Assembly (NCBI RefSeq): GCF_016219575.1
Contig: NZ_JACRMG010000001.1
Span: forward strand, 124,001-188,000
Direction: 5' to 3'
Length of the DNA: 64,000 nt
Source: Bradyrhizobium sp.
GTDB taxonomy: Bacteria; Pseudomonadota; Alphaproteobacteria; Rhizobiales; Xanthobacteraceae
Below are positions 41,559 to 51,890 of this stretch, piece after piece. The position numbers were made by a program, and so were the translations under genes. Within the stretch, counting starts at the first letter, position 1; every line of letters begins with the position of its first letter. The notes beneath the pieces are model-generated. The model ran no database searches and was not told where the DNA came from. It saw only the letters and a list, made by a program, of their open reading frames with translations.

Positions 41559-43724
41559 CCTGAGATCCTCCGCCTGGACCTCCGCTCGCGCTTCGAGCAT
41601 CGGTCGGGCGGCGTCCTTGCGGGACTTGCCGGCTCGCAGGACCGGCGCCCGCGCCAGCAGCCCGGGGACCAGCGCTTCCGCCGCCTCGGCGCCCGAGATG
41701 ACCACGGCCTCCACGCCTGCGCCGGCGTTGCCGCCGCCGGCAATCACGAGATTTCGCAGCGGCGATTTCGAACCTTTCAGGCGTCCTGAGCGCGAAACTC
41801 CGTAGATGGCGCCTGCGCTCGCCCAGTCATACCGCGCATAGGTCACGGGGCTCGCGTCGGTGCGATAGACGATGTGCCGCCGGAGATCGGGAATGGCGGT
41901 TTCCGCTGCGGTAATCATCTCGTCGCCGAGTTGCTGCTTGCGCGCCTCGTATTCCTCTGACCGCCGCCAATCCTTCCAGTCCTGGCGGCCTTCGGGCGGA
42001 AACCAGTCCCTGGCCTTGGCATGGGGCAGGATCGAGATCAGCATCAGCGTCGAATGCCCCTTTGGCGCGGCTGATGGATCGAGCTTGGACAGCATGGCGA
42101 GCCCGACGCCGCGCGGCGAATCCACATGCACTGCCGGCTGGATGTCGGGATCGAAATCGAGGCCGAGATGAACGCTGAAGGCGGAATTGGCGGGCTCTGC
42201 CGCGGCGATGCGGTCGCGGAAATCGGCCGGCAGGCATTCAGGCTCGACCAGCTCGAGAAAGGTCCGCTTGATATCGGCGTTCGAAACGACCGCCGTGGCG
42301 CGAACGGTCTCGCCGATGCCGAGGACCACGCCGGCAGCCCGCCCCTGTTCGACGAGGATGCGCTCGACCCTCGATTTCAGTCGCACCTCGCCGCCGCGCC
42401 GCTCGATTGCCTCCACCAGGGCATCGGCGAAGGCGCCGGAGCCCCCGAGCGGATAATGCCCACCCTTGAAATAGTATCCGAAGATCGGGACCATCTGCGC
42501 GCATGTCAGGCGCTCGCCACCGTCGCCGAGATAACCCGACAGCGCGTTGAGCATCCGGATCACCGCGGGATCGCTGACATGGCTGGCGACGAGCTTCTCG
42601 AATGGCTCGTTCATCCAGCGATAGGCCTGTGGATGTTCCCTGGGAAACGCCAGCATCGCCTCGATCGTTTCCGGCATGCCGGGAATTCCGGAGCGGCCGT
42701 GCCCGGTCGAGAACATGTCTTCGAAGATCGCGTGGATGGTTTCGAACAGGCTGCGGATGCCGGCCGCGCTTTCCGGAAATTCCCTGCACAGCAGCTCCAC
42801 GTAGTCGCGCCAGTTCTCGGGAACGTCGATACGCCTGCCGGCCAGGCGATAGCTGTGGCTGACGCGCTTCCATTGCAGGCGGTCGGCGATGCCGAGCCGC
42901 TCCAGCAGGCCGGTGATGGTGCCGCCCGGCCAGACGCCGGAGAAATCATGCGGTCCCGCATCGAAGCGATAGATCACGGGCTTGTTGTCGTGATGCGCCT
43001 TGCGCAGGTAGTTGTGGCAAAAGCCGCCGGGCAGCACGTGGTGCTCGAACACCTTGACCTTGAGGCCGGCGTCCGCGAGCAGGGCCGCGGCCGTCAGCCC
43101 GCCGATGCCGGCGCCGACGATAGCCACGTCGCAATCCACCGCGGTTCTCGCCGCAAAGGCAGGGGCGGGCCAGTGGAATGTCTCGCGCGCGGCGCGCATC
43201 CGCTCCAGCGCATGGCGGATTGCCAGCCGCGGCCCGAAAATCGACAGCAGCGCGCCCGCAACCACGATGGCGGTCGTCACCCATGGCGACACCCCGGACC
43301 AGCGGCAGATGCCGATGGCGAGAAACAGGATTCCCCACAGACCGGTCATCGCAAGATTGACGACGAGGAACTGTGGCGTGCCGGCGCTGTCCGGATAGGC
43401 CGCGCGGGAATAATCTGCCGTCCAGGGCCGGCCGAATGCCGCGCTGAGCAGGCTGATCGCGCCGAGGCCGGCAAAGGAGAGCCAGAGCGCATTGGTCGCG
43501 GCCCAGTCCGGGGCGGCAAGTTGCCCGACGGCAAGCGAGGCGAACAGGGCGAGCCCGCCGGCTTCCAGCGTCATGAAATCGCGACGCCAGGCACGCCACA
43601 AATTGCCGGCCAGCGAGAGCGCAAACCCCGACCAGATCGCCCAGTCGGGGTGGCGGGCGCCGAGCAGCGCCCAGAACACGGCAAAGGGGATCAGCGCCAG
43701 TTTCACCGTGAGGAAGATCTTCAT
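41550..43724 (-). CDS. CrtI-like FAD/NAD(P) oxidoreductase with N-terminal membrane domain
   Basis: A 724-residue protein with two parts. Residues 1-170 hold about five or six hydrophobic helices ([35 protein letters not shown]). Residues about 198-700 are a phytoene desaturase/carotenoid-isomerase (CrtI/CRTISO)-type flavoprotein with [17 protein letters not shown] at 200-216, [28 protein letters not shown] and the end motif [17 protein letters not shown]. Substrates of such enzymes are polyenes, retinoids or other lipids; the target is unknown. The membrane extension is unusual for CrtI. Start ATG 43724; two 15-bp palindromes lie 98-166 bases upstream. Confidence 0.8.
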   Translation of the reverse strand: MKIFLTVKLALIPFAVFWALLGARHPDWAIWSGFALSLAGNLWRAWRRDFMTLEAGGLALFASLAVGQLAAPDWAATNALWLSFAGLGAISLLSAAFGRPWTADYSRAAYPDSAGTPQFLVVNLAMTGLWGILFLAIGICRWSGVSPWVTTAIVVAGALLSIFGPRLAIRHALERMRAARETFHWPAPAFAARTAVDCDVAIVGAGIGGLTAAALLADAGLKVKVFEHHVLPGGFCHNYLRKAHHDNKPVIYRFDAGPHDFSGVWPGGTITGLLERLGIADRLQWKRVSHSYRLAGRRIDVPENWRDYVELLCREFPESAAGIRSLFETIHAIFEDMFSTGHGRSGIPGMPETIEAMLAFPREHPQAYRWMNEPFEKLVASHVSDPAVIRMLNALSGYLGDGGERLTCAQMVPIFGYYFKGGHYPLGGSGAFADALVEAIERRGGEVRLKSRVERILVEQGRAAGVVLGIGETVRATAVVSNADIKRTFLELVEPECLPADFRDRIAAAEPANSAFSVHLGLDFDPDIQPAVHVDSPRGVGLAMLSKLDPSAAPKGHSTLMLISILPHAKARDWFPPEGRQDWKDWRRSEEYEARKQQLGDEMITAAETAIPDLRRHIVYRTDASPVTYARYDWASAGAIYGVSRSGRLKGSKSPLRNLVIAGGGNAGAGVEAVVISGAEAAEALVPGLLARAPVLRAGKSRKDAARPMLEARAEVQAEDLRSA

Positions 43725-43821
43725 GCTCCGGCCCTCGGTTGCCGCGGACCCGTTCTACGGTCGCGGTCTGCGATGGCCATTCGAGCGGCGCGAGAGGCCT
43801 CCCGCGATGAGCCAGCGCAAT

Positions 43822-43836
43822 CTTTCCAATGTAAAG
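43822..43836. promoter_or_regulatory. Operator-like 15-bp palindrome, copy 1
   Basis: CTTTCCAATGTAAAG: 7-bp arms about a central base with one mismatch to the perfect second copy at 43876. Lies 98 bases upstream of the oxidoreductase start. Two spaced copies suggest binding of a dimeric repressor or activator; the regulator is not identified. Confidence 0.55.
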
Positions 43837-43875
43837 ATAACGATAGTCCGGAAAGGCCGTCCGCGTCAATCAAAT

Positions 43876-43890
43876 CTTTACATTGTAAAG
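43876..43890. promoter_or_regulatory. Operator-like 15-bp palindrome, copy 2
   Basis: CTTTACATTGTAAAG: arms CTTTACA and TGTAAAG are perfectly complementary about a central T. It is 54 bases, about five helix turns, from copy 1 at 43822, consistent with two sites on the same DNA face. Confidence 0.6.
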
Positions 43891-43956
43891 TTGGGTCGGC
43901 GAGACGGCGCTCGGGGCCGGCCGCAGGCGGATCGCGCCGCTGGTCCCGGGAAACGG

Positions 43957-44766
43957 TCAAAAACCCTGTTGTTTCAGGATGATCTCCATCGCGGCGGCAA
44001 AGCCGTCCTCTTCGTTCGACGCCGTGACATGGCTGGCCTGACGCTTGATGCCGTCCGCCGCATCGCCCATCGCAAACGACAGGCCGCTCCTGGCGAACAT
44101 CGGCAGGTCGTTCTCCATGTCGCCGATCGTCGCCACCGCGGCCGTCGGGATGCCGAGCCGCTGCGCCATCGCCTCGACGAAGGTGCCCTTGTCACGGCCG
44201 GGCGGGGTGATGTCGAGATAGAATGTCTGCGAGCGGACCGCGGTGGCCTCGTTGCCGATGGCTTCGCGCATCGCCTCCTCGCAGCGCTGCAGCAACGCCG
44301 GATCGGAGCTGGCGCCGACGATCTTGCTGACGCCGTGCAGGTAAGGCGCAAAATTGGCGACAACGGTCGGCGCATGCCGGATCGCGCGCTGCTCGAGCCC
44401 GACATATTCCCCGCCTGGATCGCGGATCAGCCACCGGTCGTGATCGAACAGCCAGATGTCGGTACCGAAATGTTCGAGTACCGCGAGGCTGCGGGTCACG
44501 ACGGAAGCCGGCAGGGTGTGATGCTCGATCGCCCTCAATTGCGGGTCGACGATCGAACTGCCGTTGAAGGAGCCGAACGGCAGCGCCAGCGCCAGGGGCT
44601 CGATCAGAAATCCCATCCCGACAGTCGGCCGGCTGGAGACGATGGTGAAGCCGATACCGGCCGCATGAAGTCTCCGGACCGCGGCCCTGGTCGCGTCGGT
44701 GATCCGCTTGTCCGGTGTGAGCAGGGTGCCGTCGACGTCGGACACCACGAGCTTGATGGCGGTCAT
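43957..44766 (-). CDS. HAD-superfamily (Cof-type) sugar-phosphatase-like hydrolase
   Basis: A 269-residue HAD-IIB hydrolase: motif I VVSDVDGTLLTPDK at the N-terminus, motif II IVSSRP, motif III lysine near GRDKGT and motif IV ATIGDMENDLPMF. Such Cof-like phosphatases act on sugar or cofactor phosphates. Its start overlaps the gntK stop (ATGA), so it is made with gluconokinase and is probably a sugar-phosphate phosphatase in the same pathway; the exact substrate is not shown. Confidence 0.88.
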   Translation of the reverse strand: MTAIKLVVSDVDGTLLTPDKRITDATRAAVRRLHAAGIGFTIVSSRPTVGMGFLIEPLALALPFGSFNGSSIVDPQLRAIEHHTLPASVVTRSLAVLEHFGTDIWLFDHDRWLIRDPGGEYVGLEQRAIRHAPTVVANFAPYLHGVSKIVGASSDPALLQRCEEAMREAIGNEATAVRSQTFYLDITPPGRDKGTFVEAMAQRLGIPTAAVATIGDMENDLPMFARSGLSFAMGDAADGIKRQASHVTASNEEDGFAAAMEIILKQQGF

Positions 44767-45293
44767 GCGGGAGCGAGCTTCAGCTGTCCGACGATGTCGT
44801 CGACGATGGCCTCCACCGTTGCATCGATCGAAACGCTCACCGCGCCTTCGTCGAGGGTCGGCCGTTCCAGCGTCTTGAACTGGCTGTCGAGCAGGCCCGG
44901 CGGCATGAAGTGACCGGCGCGTCCGGCGAGGCGTCCGGCGATCAGCTCCTGCGTGCCGTCGAGGAAGACGATGCGGACATCGTCGCGGCCATGCACGAGC
45001 ACTTCGCGATAGGCGCGCCGGAGCGCCGAGCAGGCGACGACGGCGCGCTGGTCCTTGCCGCACAGCCGGTCGATCTCGTCTGCGATGGCTTTCAGCCAGG
45101 GCCAGCGATCCTCATCGGTGAGCGGCTGGCCGGCGCTCATCTTGGCGACGTTGCTCGCCGGGTGAAATTTGTCACCGTCCTCGCAGCGCCAGCCGAGACG
45201 CTCGGCAAGGGCTTCCGCAACCGTGCTCTTGCCGGCGCCGGAGACGCCCATCACGATCAGGGCGCAGGGTGTTTCGTCGTTACCCTTCGCCAT
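44763..45293 (-). CDS. gntK: Gluconokinase
   Basis: Phosphorylates gluconate to 6-phosphogluconate, the substrate of the upstream-encoded gnd product. The 176-residue protein carries the P-loop VMGVSGAGKSTVAEALAE, the CEDGDKFHP segment, NVAKMSAGQPLTDEDRWPWL and ACSALRRAYR, which are gluconokinase hallmarks. It starts 6 bases after the gnd stop and overlaps the HAD gene at its end. Confidence 0.94.
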   Translation of the reverse strand: MAKGNDETPCALIVMGVSGAGKSTVAEALAERLGWRCEDGDKFHPASNVAKMSAGQPLTDEDRWPWLKAIADEIDRLCGKDQRAVVACSALRRAYREVLVHGRDDVRIVFLDGTQELIAGRLAGRAGHFMPPGLLDSQFKTLERPTLDEGAVSVSIDATVEAIVDDIVGQLKLAPA

Positions 45294-45299
45294 GGAGTC

Positions 45300-46292
45300 T
45301 CACGCCTTCGGACCGGGCTTGTTCGGCTCCTTGTGACCGCCGAAGCCCGCACGCATCGCCGAAAGAATCTTTTCCGCAAACGTATGCTCCTTGCGCGAGC
45401 GGAAGCGGGCAAACAGCGCGGCGGTCAGTACCTCCGCGGGCACCGCTTCATCCACCGCCGCATTCACGGTCCAGCGGCCTTCGCCGGAATCCTCGACATG
45501 GCCGGAGTAGCCATCGAGCGTCGCATTCTCGGCGAGGGCGGAAGAGGTGAGGTCGAGCAGCCATGACGGGATCACGCTGCCGCGCCGCCATACTTCGGCG
45601 ATGTCGGCGATGTCGAAGTCGAAGCGATGCTCGGCCGGCAGCGCCTCGATGTTCGCATTCTTCAATATGTCGAAGCCCTCGGCATAGGCCTGCATCAGCC
45701 CGTATTCGATGCCGTTGTGGATCATCTTGACGAAATGCCCGGCGCCCACCGGGCCGGCGTGGATATAACCCTGCTCGACCCTGACGTCGCGGCCCTCGCG
45801 ATGCGGCGTGCGCGGGATGTCGCCGATCCCCGGCGCGAGCGCGGCAAAGATCGGATCGAGCCGGTCGACCGCGGCCTTGTCGCCGCCGATCATCATGCAA
45901 TAGCCGCGCTCCAGTCCCCAGACGCCGCCGGACGTGCCGACGTCGAGATAATGCAGCCCCTTCGCGCGCAATGCCTTGCCGCGGCGGACATCGTCCTGCC
46001 AGAATGAATTGCCGCCGTCGATGATGGCGTCGTCCTTCTGCATCAGGTCCGCAAGCGTGCCGATCGTGGCTTCGGTGATCGCGCCTGCCGGCAGCATCAC
46101 CCATGCCGTGCGCGGCGGCGTCAGCGCTTTCACGAACTCCTCCAGCGTCGCGGCCCCGACCGCGCCTTCCGCCGCCAGCGCGGCGACCGCTTTCCGGTCC
46201 TTGTCGTAGACGACGGTCGAATGCCCGCGCTGCATCAGGCGGCGGACGATGTTGCCGCCCATCCGCCCCAGGCCGATCATGCCGAGCTGCAT
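45300..46292 (-). CDS. gnd: 6-phosphogluconate dehydrogenase, decarboxylating
   Basis: Oxidises 6-phosphogluconate to ribulose 5-phosphate and CO2. The 330-residue protein is the short form found in many bacteria (330 instead of 470 residues): [13 protein letters not shown] at the start for the dinucleotide, then [37 protein letters not shown] and [20 protein letters not shown]. It lies between tal-pgi and gntK in one operon, with 10 bases to tal-pgi. Confidence 0.94.
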   Translation of the reverse strand: MQLGMIGLGRMGGNIVRRLMQRGHSTVVYDKDRKAVAALAAEGAVGAATLEEFVKALTPPRTAWVMLPAGAITEATIGTLADLMQKDDAIIDGGNSFWQDDVRRGKALRAKGLHYLDVGTSGGVWGLERGYCMMIGGDKAAVDRLDPIFAALAPGIGDIPRTPHREGRDVRVEQGYIHAGPVGAGHFVKMIHNGIEYGLMQAYAEGFDILKNANIEALPAEHRFDFDIADIAEVWRRGSVIPSWLLDLTSSALAENATLDGYSGHVEDSGEGRWTVNAAVDEAVPAEVLTAALFARFRSRKEHTFAEKILSAMRAGFGGHKEPNKPGPKA

Positions 46293-46302
46293 CTGCTGTG
46301 CC

Positions 46303-49149
46303 CTAGTTCAGCGCCGCCGATATCGCCGCATCCAGCGCCTTCAGGCCCTTGGCGAGGTCGCCCTTCAGGTGCACCCGCAGCGCGCGGCGGCCGCGCTCGG
46401 TCAGCACGCCGAAATCGCCGCGCGCCTGCGCGGCCTTGATGATGCCGAAGCTCGCCTTCTGGCCGGGCACCTTGAGGTCTTTCTTCTCCTCCGCGGTAAT
46501 CTGCAGGAACACGCCGTTGTCGGGTCCGCCCTTGTAGGCCTGTCCGGTCGAGTGCAGGAAGCGCGGGCCGAATTCGGCGCAGGTGGCCAGATGTTTTGCG
46601 TCCCGCACCGCCAGCCGCATCCTTTGCAGCGCTTCGATGTGATCGCCGTCGCGCTCGATATAGGCCAGCAGCGCGACATAGTCGCCGCGCTCCGAACGCG
46701 AAAGATGCGCTTTGATCCAGGAATCGAGGTCGCCATTGGCGCCGGCCCTGCGCAGCTCGGCTGCGTTCTGTGCGTCGGTATAGAGATCGGCCTCCGCCGA
46801 GGACACTACCGGCGTCTCCGCCGGCAGTTTTCCGGACTTCTCGAAGGCGGAGGTCAATTCCCGCGTCTTGATCTTGGCGGACTCGACATCCGGCTGGTTG
46901 AAGGGATTGATGCCGAGGACCGCGCCCGCCACGGCGGTGGCGAGTTCGAAGCGGAAGAACTCCTGCCCGAGGTGGTCGGTTCCCTGCATCACGATCCGCA
47001 CCACGGGATGGCCGGCCTTTTCCAGCGCGGCGAGCTTTCCGTCATGGTCCGCGTCGTCCTCGCCCGCGGTGCGCAGGTCGATGAACAAGCGGTCGTTGCC
47101 GTAAACCGAGGCGCCGCCGATGGTCTCGCCGTCGATCGGTATCAGGCCCTTGCCTTCCTTGCCGGTCGATTCCGCGATCAATTGCTCCGCCCAGGCGCCG
47201 AAATCGGCGACGTTCTTCGACGAGAAAATCGTCACCTTGTCGCGGCCTTCCAGACCGGCGAGGCCCATTGCGAGACCAAGCTGCACGCCCGGATTCTCAT
47301 GCGGCGGCACATCGGTGCCGCAGGAGCGCACCATCGACAGCGCGTTGGTCACCAGCGCTCGCACGTCGATGCCCGCGGCCGCGGCCGGCACGAGACCGAA
47401 CGGCGACAGCACGGAATAGCGCCCGCCGATGGTCGGCTCGCCATGGAAGACACGCGCGAAGCCCTGCTTCGCAGCAACTTTCTCCAGCGACGAGCCGGGA
47501 TCGGTCACGGCGATGAAGCGATGGCCGGCCTTGTCCTTGCCGATCGCCTTGGCTACGCGGTCGTAGAAATAATCCTTCATCGCGTTCGGCTCGGTGGTGC
47601 CGCCGGATTTGCTGGAAACGATGAACAGCGTCCTGGCGATGTCGACCGCCTTCTCCATCGAGCGCACCTGCGACGGATCGGTGGAATCCAGCACATGCAA
47701 CTTCGGGAAGCCGGCTTTCTGCGGAAAAGTCTCCGCCAGCACTTCCGGACCGAGGCTTGATCCGCCCATGCCGAGCACGACCGCGTCGGTGAATTTCTGT
47801 CCCTTCACACGCTGCGCAAAATCCTCGTAATCGGCGATGTCTGCCTTTGCGGGGCTTTCGAGCCAGCCAAGCCATTTGTTCTCGTCATCGCCGGTCCACA
47901 CCGACTTGTCCTTCGCCCACAGCCGGCGAATTCTTGCCGATGCGCGCCATTCCTCCGTGCTCTTCGCAACCGCCTTGCCGAGCCCGTCGCCGAGCGCGAG
48001 TTTCTGCGCGTCGAGACGCGCGGAAAGCACGGTTGCGCGCTTGGACGCCACCGCGCCATAAAGCTTGTCGGCGGCGTCGGCGAACAGCTTGACGCCGTCG
48101 ACCACGAGCTCGGCCGTGATCGCATCCAGCGAAATGCCCGATCGCTCCAGCTCCTCGAGCGCGCGGGCGGCGTCCTCGACATTCTCCTCCAGGCTGTCGC
48201 GCAGCCTGCCGTGGTCGCGGAACGCATCCAGCGTTGCCGGCGGCACGGTGTTGATGGTGTTGGGGCCGATCAGCTCCTCGACATAGAGGACGTCGGAATA
48301 GTCCTTGTTCTTGGTGCCGGTCGAGGCCCACAGCAGTCGCTGCGGCCTTGCGCCCCTGGCCGCGAGCTTCTCCCAGCGCGGACCGGCGAACAGGTTCTTG
48401 TAATCCTGATACGCCATCTTGGCATTGGCGATCGCGATCTTGCCCTTCAGTGCGGCAAGACGCTCCTTCTCGGATGGATCGTTCGCCTTCGCGATCCTGT
48501 CGTCGAGCTGCTTGTCGACGGAAGTGTCGATGCGGCTGACGAAGAAGCTCGCCACGCTCGCGACGCGCGAGGGATCGCCGCCTTTGGCGACATGCTTCTC
48601 CAGCCCCGCGATATAGGCCTCCGCCACCTCGCGATAGACCTTCTGCGAGAACAACAGCGTGATGTTGATGGAAATGCCTTCGCCGATCAACGCCTCGATG
48701 GCAGGCAGGCCTTCCTCGGTGGCCGGCACCTTCACCATCAGGTTCTTGCGGTTGACGTCCTTCCAGAGCCGCCTGGCCTCGACGATCGTGCCCCTGGCAT
48801 CGTTGGCAAGATAGGGCGACACTTCGAGGCTGACATAGCCGTCGCCGCCGCCGGTCGCCTCATAGACCGGCCGCAGCACGTCGGCGGCGTTCTGGATGTC
48901 CTCGACCGCGACGGCTTCGAACAGGTCGGCCACCGAACGGTCGCCCTTCCTGAGGGCCTTGGCGATATCGCCGTCATATTCGTCGGAACTGCCGATCGCC
49001 TTCTCGAAGATCGCGGGGTTGGAGGTGACGCCCTTGACCGCATCGGTATCGATCAGCTGCTTGAGGTCGCCCCTGGCGACGAAGCCGCGTGCGAGGAAGT
49101 CGAGCCAGACCGCCTGGCCGTGGGTTTCGAGTGCTTTGACGGGGTTCAT
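46303..49149 (-). CDS. Bifunctional transaldolase/glucose-6-phosphate isomerase
   Basis: 948 residues made of an N-terminal transaldolase (TalB/TalC-like, about 1-370; Schiff-base lysine in [12 protein letters not shown]) and a C-terminal glucose-6-phosphate isomerase (about 400-940; [12 protein letters not shown] and the KSGGTTEPN signature). Gene fusions of tal and pgi are known from rhizobia. Both enzymes work around fructose 6-phosphate, linking the pentose-phosphate pathway to glycolysis. First gene of the tal-pgi/gnd/gntK/HAD operon. Confidence 0.95.
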   Translation of the reverse strand: MNPVKALETHGQAVWLDFLARGFVARGDLKQLIDTDAVKGVTSNPAIFEKAIGSSDEYDGDIAKALRKGDRSVADLFEAVAVEDIQNAADVLRPVYEATGGGDGYVSLEVSPYLANDARGTIVEARRLWKDVNRKNLMVKVPATEEGLPAIEALIGEGISINITLLFSQKVYREVAEAYIAGLEKHVAKGGDPSRVASVASFFVSRIDTSVDKQLDDRIAKANDPSEKERLAALKGKIAIANAKMAYQDYKNLFAGPRWEKLAARGARPQRLLWASTGTKNKDYSDVLYVEELIGPNTINTVPPATLDAFRDHGRLRDSLEENVEDAARALEELERSGISLDAITAELVVDGVKLFADAADKLYGAVASKRATVLSARLDAQKLALGDGLGKAVAKSTEEWRASARIRRLWAKDKSVWTGDDENKWLGWLESPAKADIADYEDFAQRVKGQKFTDAVVLGMGGSSLGPEVLAETFPQKAGFPKLHVLDSTDPSQVRSMEKAVDIARTLFIVSSKSGGTTEPNAMKDYFYDRVAKAIGKDKAGHRFIAVTDPGSSLEKVAAKQGFARVFHGEPTIGGRYSVLSPFGLVPAAAAGIDVRALVTNALSMVRSCGTDVPPHENPGVQLGLAMGLAGLEGRDKVTIFSSKNVADFGAWAEQLIAESTGKEGKGLIPIDGETIGGASVYGNDRLFIDLRTAGEDDADHDGKLAALEKAGHPVVRIVMQGTDHLGQEFFRFELATAVAGAVLGINPFNQPDVESAKIKTRELTSAFEKSGKLPAETPVVSSAEADLYTDAQNAAELRRAGANGDLDSWIKAHLSRSERGDYVALLAYIERDGDHIEALQRMRLAVRDAKHLATCAEFGPRFLHSTGQAYKGGPDNGVFLQITAEEKKDLKVPGQKASFGIIKAAQARGDFGVLTERGRRALRVHLKGDLAKGLKALDAAISAALN

Positions 49150-49508
49150 GCTGCCTGTTCTGCCTTGAATTGTTCCGGCCCGGTGGCTTTTCGGGTTTCA
49201 GCTTTCTGGGGGGGAGGGTGGAATGTCAACCAGCCCCGGCGGCCAATGGGAGGAAATAGCGCGGCTACAATGGGATAACTCCCCCGGAGCGCATGAATAC
49301 GCCCGGGATCGGCGGCAAATTGCCACGACGAGGAAGAAATCTCCATCGCAGCCGCACAAGTGTCGCATATTCGGCCGCGAAATATCCATTTTCGCCGCCA
49401 GGTTGCGCTAAATCAAGGCAGGCGCGCGCAGCAGATAGATGGTGCCGATGACATGACCGTGGCGGCGCATCGATGGATCAGCGTGGGCCTTGGTGGGCTT
49501 GGGTGGCG
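49150..49508. other. Intergenic region between tal-pgi and the acyltransferase gene
   Basis: About 360 bases between divergent genes. It must hold the tal-pgi promoter and probably that of the acyltransferase operon, but I see no clear sigma70 or EcfG box, repeat or RNA gene. A 62-codon frame at 49223-49411 has GGGAGG before its ATG but no other coding signs. Confidence 0.6.
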
Positions 49509-50711
49509 ATGAGTAGGTCTAGTATTGCCCTCACCAATCTGCGAGCGGTCGTTATCCTTATTGTATTGGCGTTCCATTCCGTCCTTCCTTATCTCGCTTC
49601 CCTTCCGGCCGAACCGTTTCCCTTCGATCGTCCGCCCTATCAATGGCTGGCGTTTCCGGTCGTGGATCGTCAGCGATGGTTTGGCTTCGACCTGTTCTGC
49701 GCCTGGCAGGATGTGGGGCTCATGAGCCTCATGTTCCTTTTGTCGGGCTTGTTCGTGCCCTCGAGCCTTGAGCGCAAGGGAAGCTTCGGGTTCCTGGCGG
49801 AACGGCTGGTCCGGATCGGCGTGCCCATCGTGTTAGCCGTCGTTTTCCTGGCCCCGCTTGCCTACTATGCCGCGTATCGGACGACCGCGGTCGACCCCGG
49901 CCTTGCCGCCTTTTGGCAACATTGGCTGGCGCTGCCGTTCTGGCCATGCGGACCGCAATGGTTCCTGGCTCAATTGCTGGCCTTCAGCTTTCTCGCGGCC
50001 GTGTTGCACCGGACGTTTCCGGGAGGCAAACAACGTCTTGCCGCGCTCTTGCCGACCATCGGGACCGATCCCGCGCGGTTCCTCGTCGTGCTGCTGGCAG
50101 CATCGGCGCTGGCCTATCTCCCGTTGGTGCTGACCTTTTCACCCTTCGAGTGGACCAGCTTCGGCCCCGTCTCGTTTCAGCTCAGCCGGCCGCTGCACTA
50201 TCTCGTCTATTTCCTTGCGGGCATGGCGCTCGGGACAATCGGCCTGGACCGTGGCCTGCTTGATTGCGACGGCGCGCTGGCGCGCCGCTGGCCGGCATGG
50301 CTGGGCGCGGCTGTTGTCGGGTTCCTGCTGTGGGCAGCGCCGACCGCCATGACGATGGCCGATTGGGCCGCGGCACCCGCGATCGCGAAGCTTGCCGCCG
50401 GTATCGGCTTTGTCGTTGCCTGTGCGGCCGGCTGCCTTTGCGCGCTGTCGCTCTGCCTTCGCTTCGCGCGCTGGCGCCTGCGGGCATTCGACAGCCTGTC
50501 CGCCAATGCCTACCGCATGTACCTGATCCACTATGTCTTCGCCGTCTGGCTGCAGTATGCGTTGCTTGGCAGCGGGCTGTTTGCGGTCGGCAAGGCCGCG
50601 ATCGTGTTCGCCGGCACCCTGGCCGCGAGCTGGACCATTGCCGTGGCCTGGAATCATGCTTCCCTGCTGTCGCGAGCGCATGCGATGATGCGCGGAGCAG
50701 GCCGCGCATGA
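49509..50711 (+). CDS. Acyltransferase 3 family membrane protein
   Basis: 400 residues with ten or so membrane helices. The N-terminal NLRAVVILIVLAFHSVLPY contains the conserved His of acyltransferase 3 (OafA/NodX-type) proteins, and LMFLLSGLFVPSSL and NAYRMYLIHYVFAVWLQY are the other typical blocks. These enzymes acylate sugars in lipids, polysaccharides or small molecules at the inner membrane. ATG 49509 is the likeliest start; a frame to 49473 is open but adds a Trp-rich stretch. It is followed after 45 bases by the DevCAB-like exporter genes, so it may modify the exported substance. Confidence 0.8.
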   Translation: MSRSSIALTNLRAVVILIVLAFHSVLPYLASLPAEPFPFDRPPYQWLAFPVVDRQRWFGFDLFCAWQDVGLMSLMFLLSGLFVPSSLERKGSFGFLAERLVRIGVPIVLAVVFLAPLAYYAAYRTTAVDPGLAAFWQHWLALPFWPCGPQWFLAQLLAFSFLAAVLHRTFPGGKQRLAALLPTIGTDPARFLVVLLAASALAYLPLVLTFSPFEWTSFGPVSFQLSRPLHYLVYFLAGMALGTIGLDRGLLDCDGALARRWPAWLGAAVVGFLLWAAPTAMTMADWAAAPAIAKLAAGIGFVVACAAGCLCALSLCLRFARWRLRAFDSLSANAYRMYLIHYVFAVWLQYALLGSGLFAVGKAAIVFAGTLAASWTIAVAWNHASLLSRAHAMMRGAGRA

Positions 50712-50756
50712 GCAGCGAACCGGCGACGGACGGAAAATAGGTCGAGCTGCAGCAAC

Positions 50757-51890
50757 ATGCCCCTGGTCTTTACCCTTGCCTTCCGCAATCTCTTCTATGA
50801 CCGGCTTCGCCTTGTTGCGACGATCATCGGCATCGTCTTCTCCATCGTCCTGGTCATGATCCAGATGGGCCTGTATTTCGGGTTTGGCCGCATGGTGACC
50901 ACGATGATCGATCATGCGTCTGCCGATCTCTGGATCATGCCGAAGGGAACGAAATGCTTCGAGGATCCCTCGCTGCTGGAGACGCGGGAGCGCTACCGCG
51001 CGCTGGCGATCGACGGTGTCGCGGATGCGATTCCCGTCGTGATCGGATTTGCGGATTGGCGCATGCCGACCGGCGCGACTACTCCCGTCTTCGTCGTGGG
51101 TTCGGATCTGCGCGCCGGCGGCCTGCAGCCCTGGAACCTGGTGGAGGGCCGGATCGAGGCGCTGTCGGCGCCGAAAGCCGTGGCGGTCGACAGGTCCTAT
51201 TTCGACCGGCTCGGGATTTCGGGATTGGGGGCGACCGCCGAGATCCGCCAGCAGCTCGTGCGGGTCGCAGCCGTGACTGACGGCATCCGTTCGTTCACCA
51301 CGACGCCGTTTGTGTTCATGGACGTCGATCGGGCGCGGGCGCATACCGGCGTGCCGAACGGCAAGGCGACGTATTTTTTGGTCCGCCTCGATCCGGGCGC
51401 CGACAGGGCTGCCGTCCGCCGCCAGCTCCTCTCGCGCCTCAGCGATGTCGAGGTGTTGACGTCGGCCGAGTTCCGCGAGCGCAGCCGCACCTTCTGGCTG
51501 TTCAGCACGGGCGCCGGCGCGGCGCTCTTCGCCGGGGCGCTGCTGGGCATCATCGTCGGCACCGTCATCGTGGCGCAGACGCTCTATTCGAGCACCAAGG
51601 AACATCTCCCCGAATTCGCGACCCTGCGCGCCATCGGTTCCTCCTCGCGGTACATTTATGCGGTGATCGTCTGTCAGGCGCTGCTCAATGCCGTCATCGG
51701 CTTCTCCATCGCAGCACTTGTCGGCAAGGCCGTCGTGCAGCTGACGGCGGCAACGGCGTTGCCGATCGTCATCACGCAGGGATTGATGATCGGGCTGTTC
51801 GCACTGACCGTCGCGATGTGCATCGCCTCGGCGATCGCCGCTATCGTTCAGGTCACACGCATCGATCCTGCCATGGTGTTTTCGCGATGA
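50757..51890 (+). CDS. ABC exporter permease (DevC-like, FtsX-type)
   Basis: 377 residues: an N-terminal helix (RLVATIIGIVFSIVLVMIQMG), a large periplasmic domain of about 200 residues and three C-terminal helices (ALLGIIVGTVIVAQTL, IYAVIVCQALLNAVIG). This is the DevC/MacB-like topology. The LRLVATIIGI start is similar to DevC proteins that export lipids in cyanobacteria. Stop overlaps the ATPase start (ATGA). It works with the ATPase and membrane-fusion protein that follow. Confidence 0.83.
   Translation: MPLVFTLAFRNLFYDRLRLVATIIGIVFSIVLVMIQMGLYFGFGRMVTTMIDHASADLWIMPKGTKCFEDPSLLETRERYRALAIDGVADAIPVVIGFADWRMPTGATTPVFVVGSDLRAGGLQPWNLVEGRIEALSAPKAVAVDRSYFDRLGISGLGATAEIRQQLVRVAAVTDGIRSFTTTPFVFMDVDRARAHTGVPNGKATYFLVRLDPGADRAAVRRQLLSRLSDVEVLTSAEFRERSRTFWLFSTGAGAALFAGALLGIIVGTVIVAQTLYSSTKEHLPEFATLRAIGSSSRYIYAVIVCQALLNAVIGFSIAALVGKAVVQLTAATALPIVITQGLMIGLFALTVAMCIASAIAAIVQVTRIDPAMVFSR

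Noticed and set aside
46249..47760. 503-codon frame opposite tal-pgi
   Set aside because: Antisense of the recognised fusion gene.
49223..49411. 62-codon frame with GGGAGG before its ATG
   Set aside because: Only the ribosome site looks right; composition is not coding-like and no family is seen.
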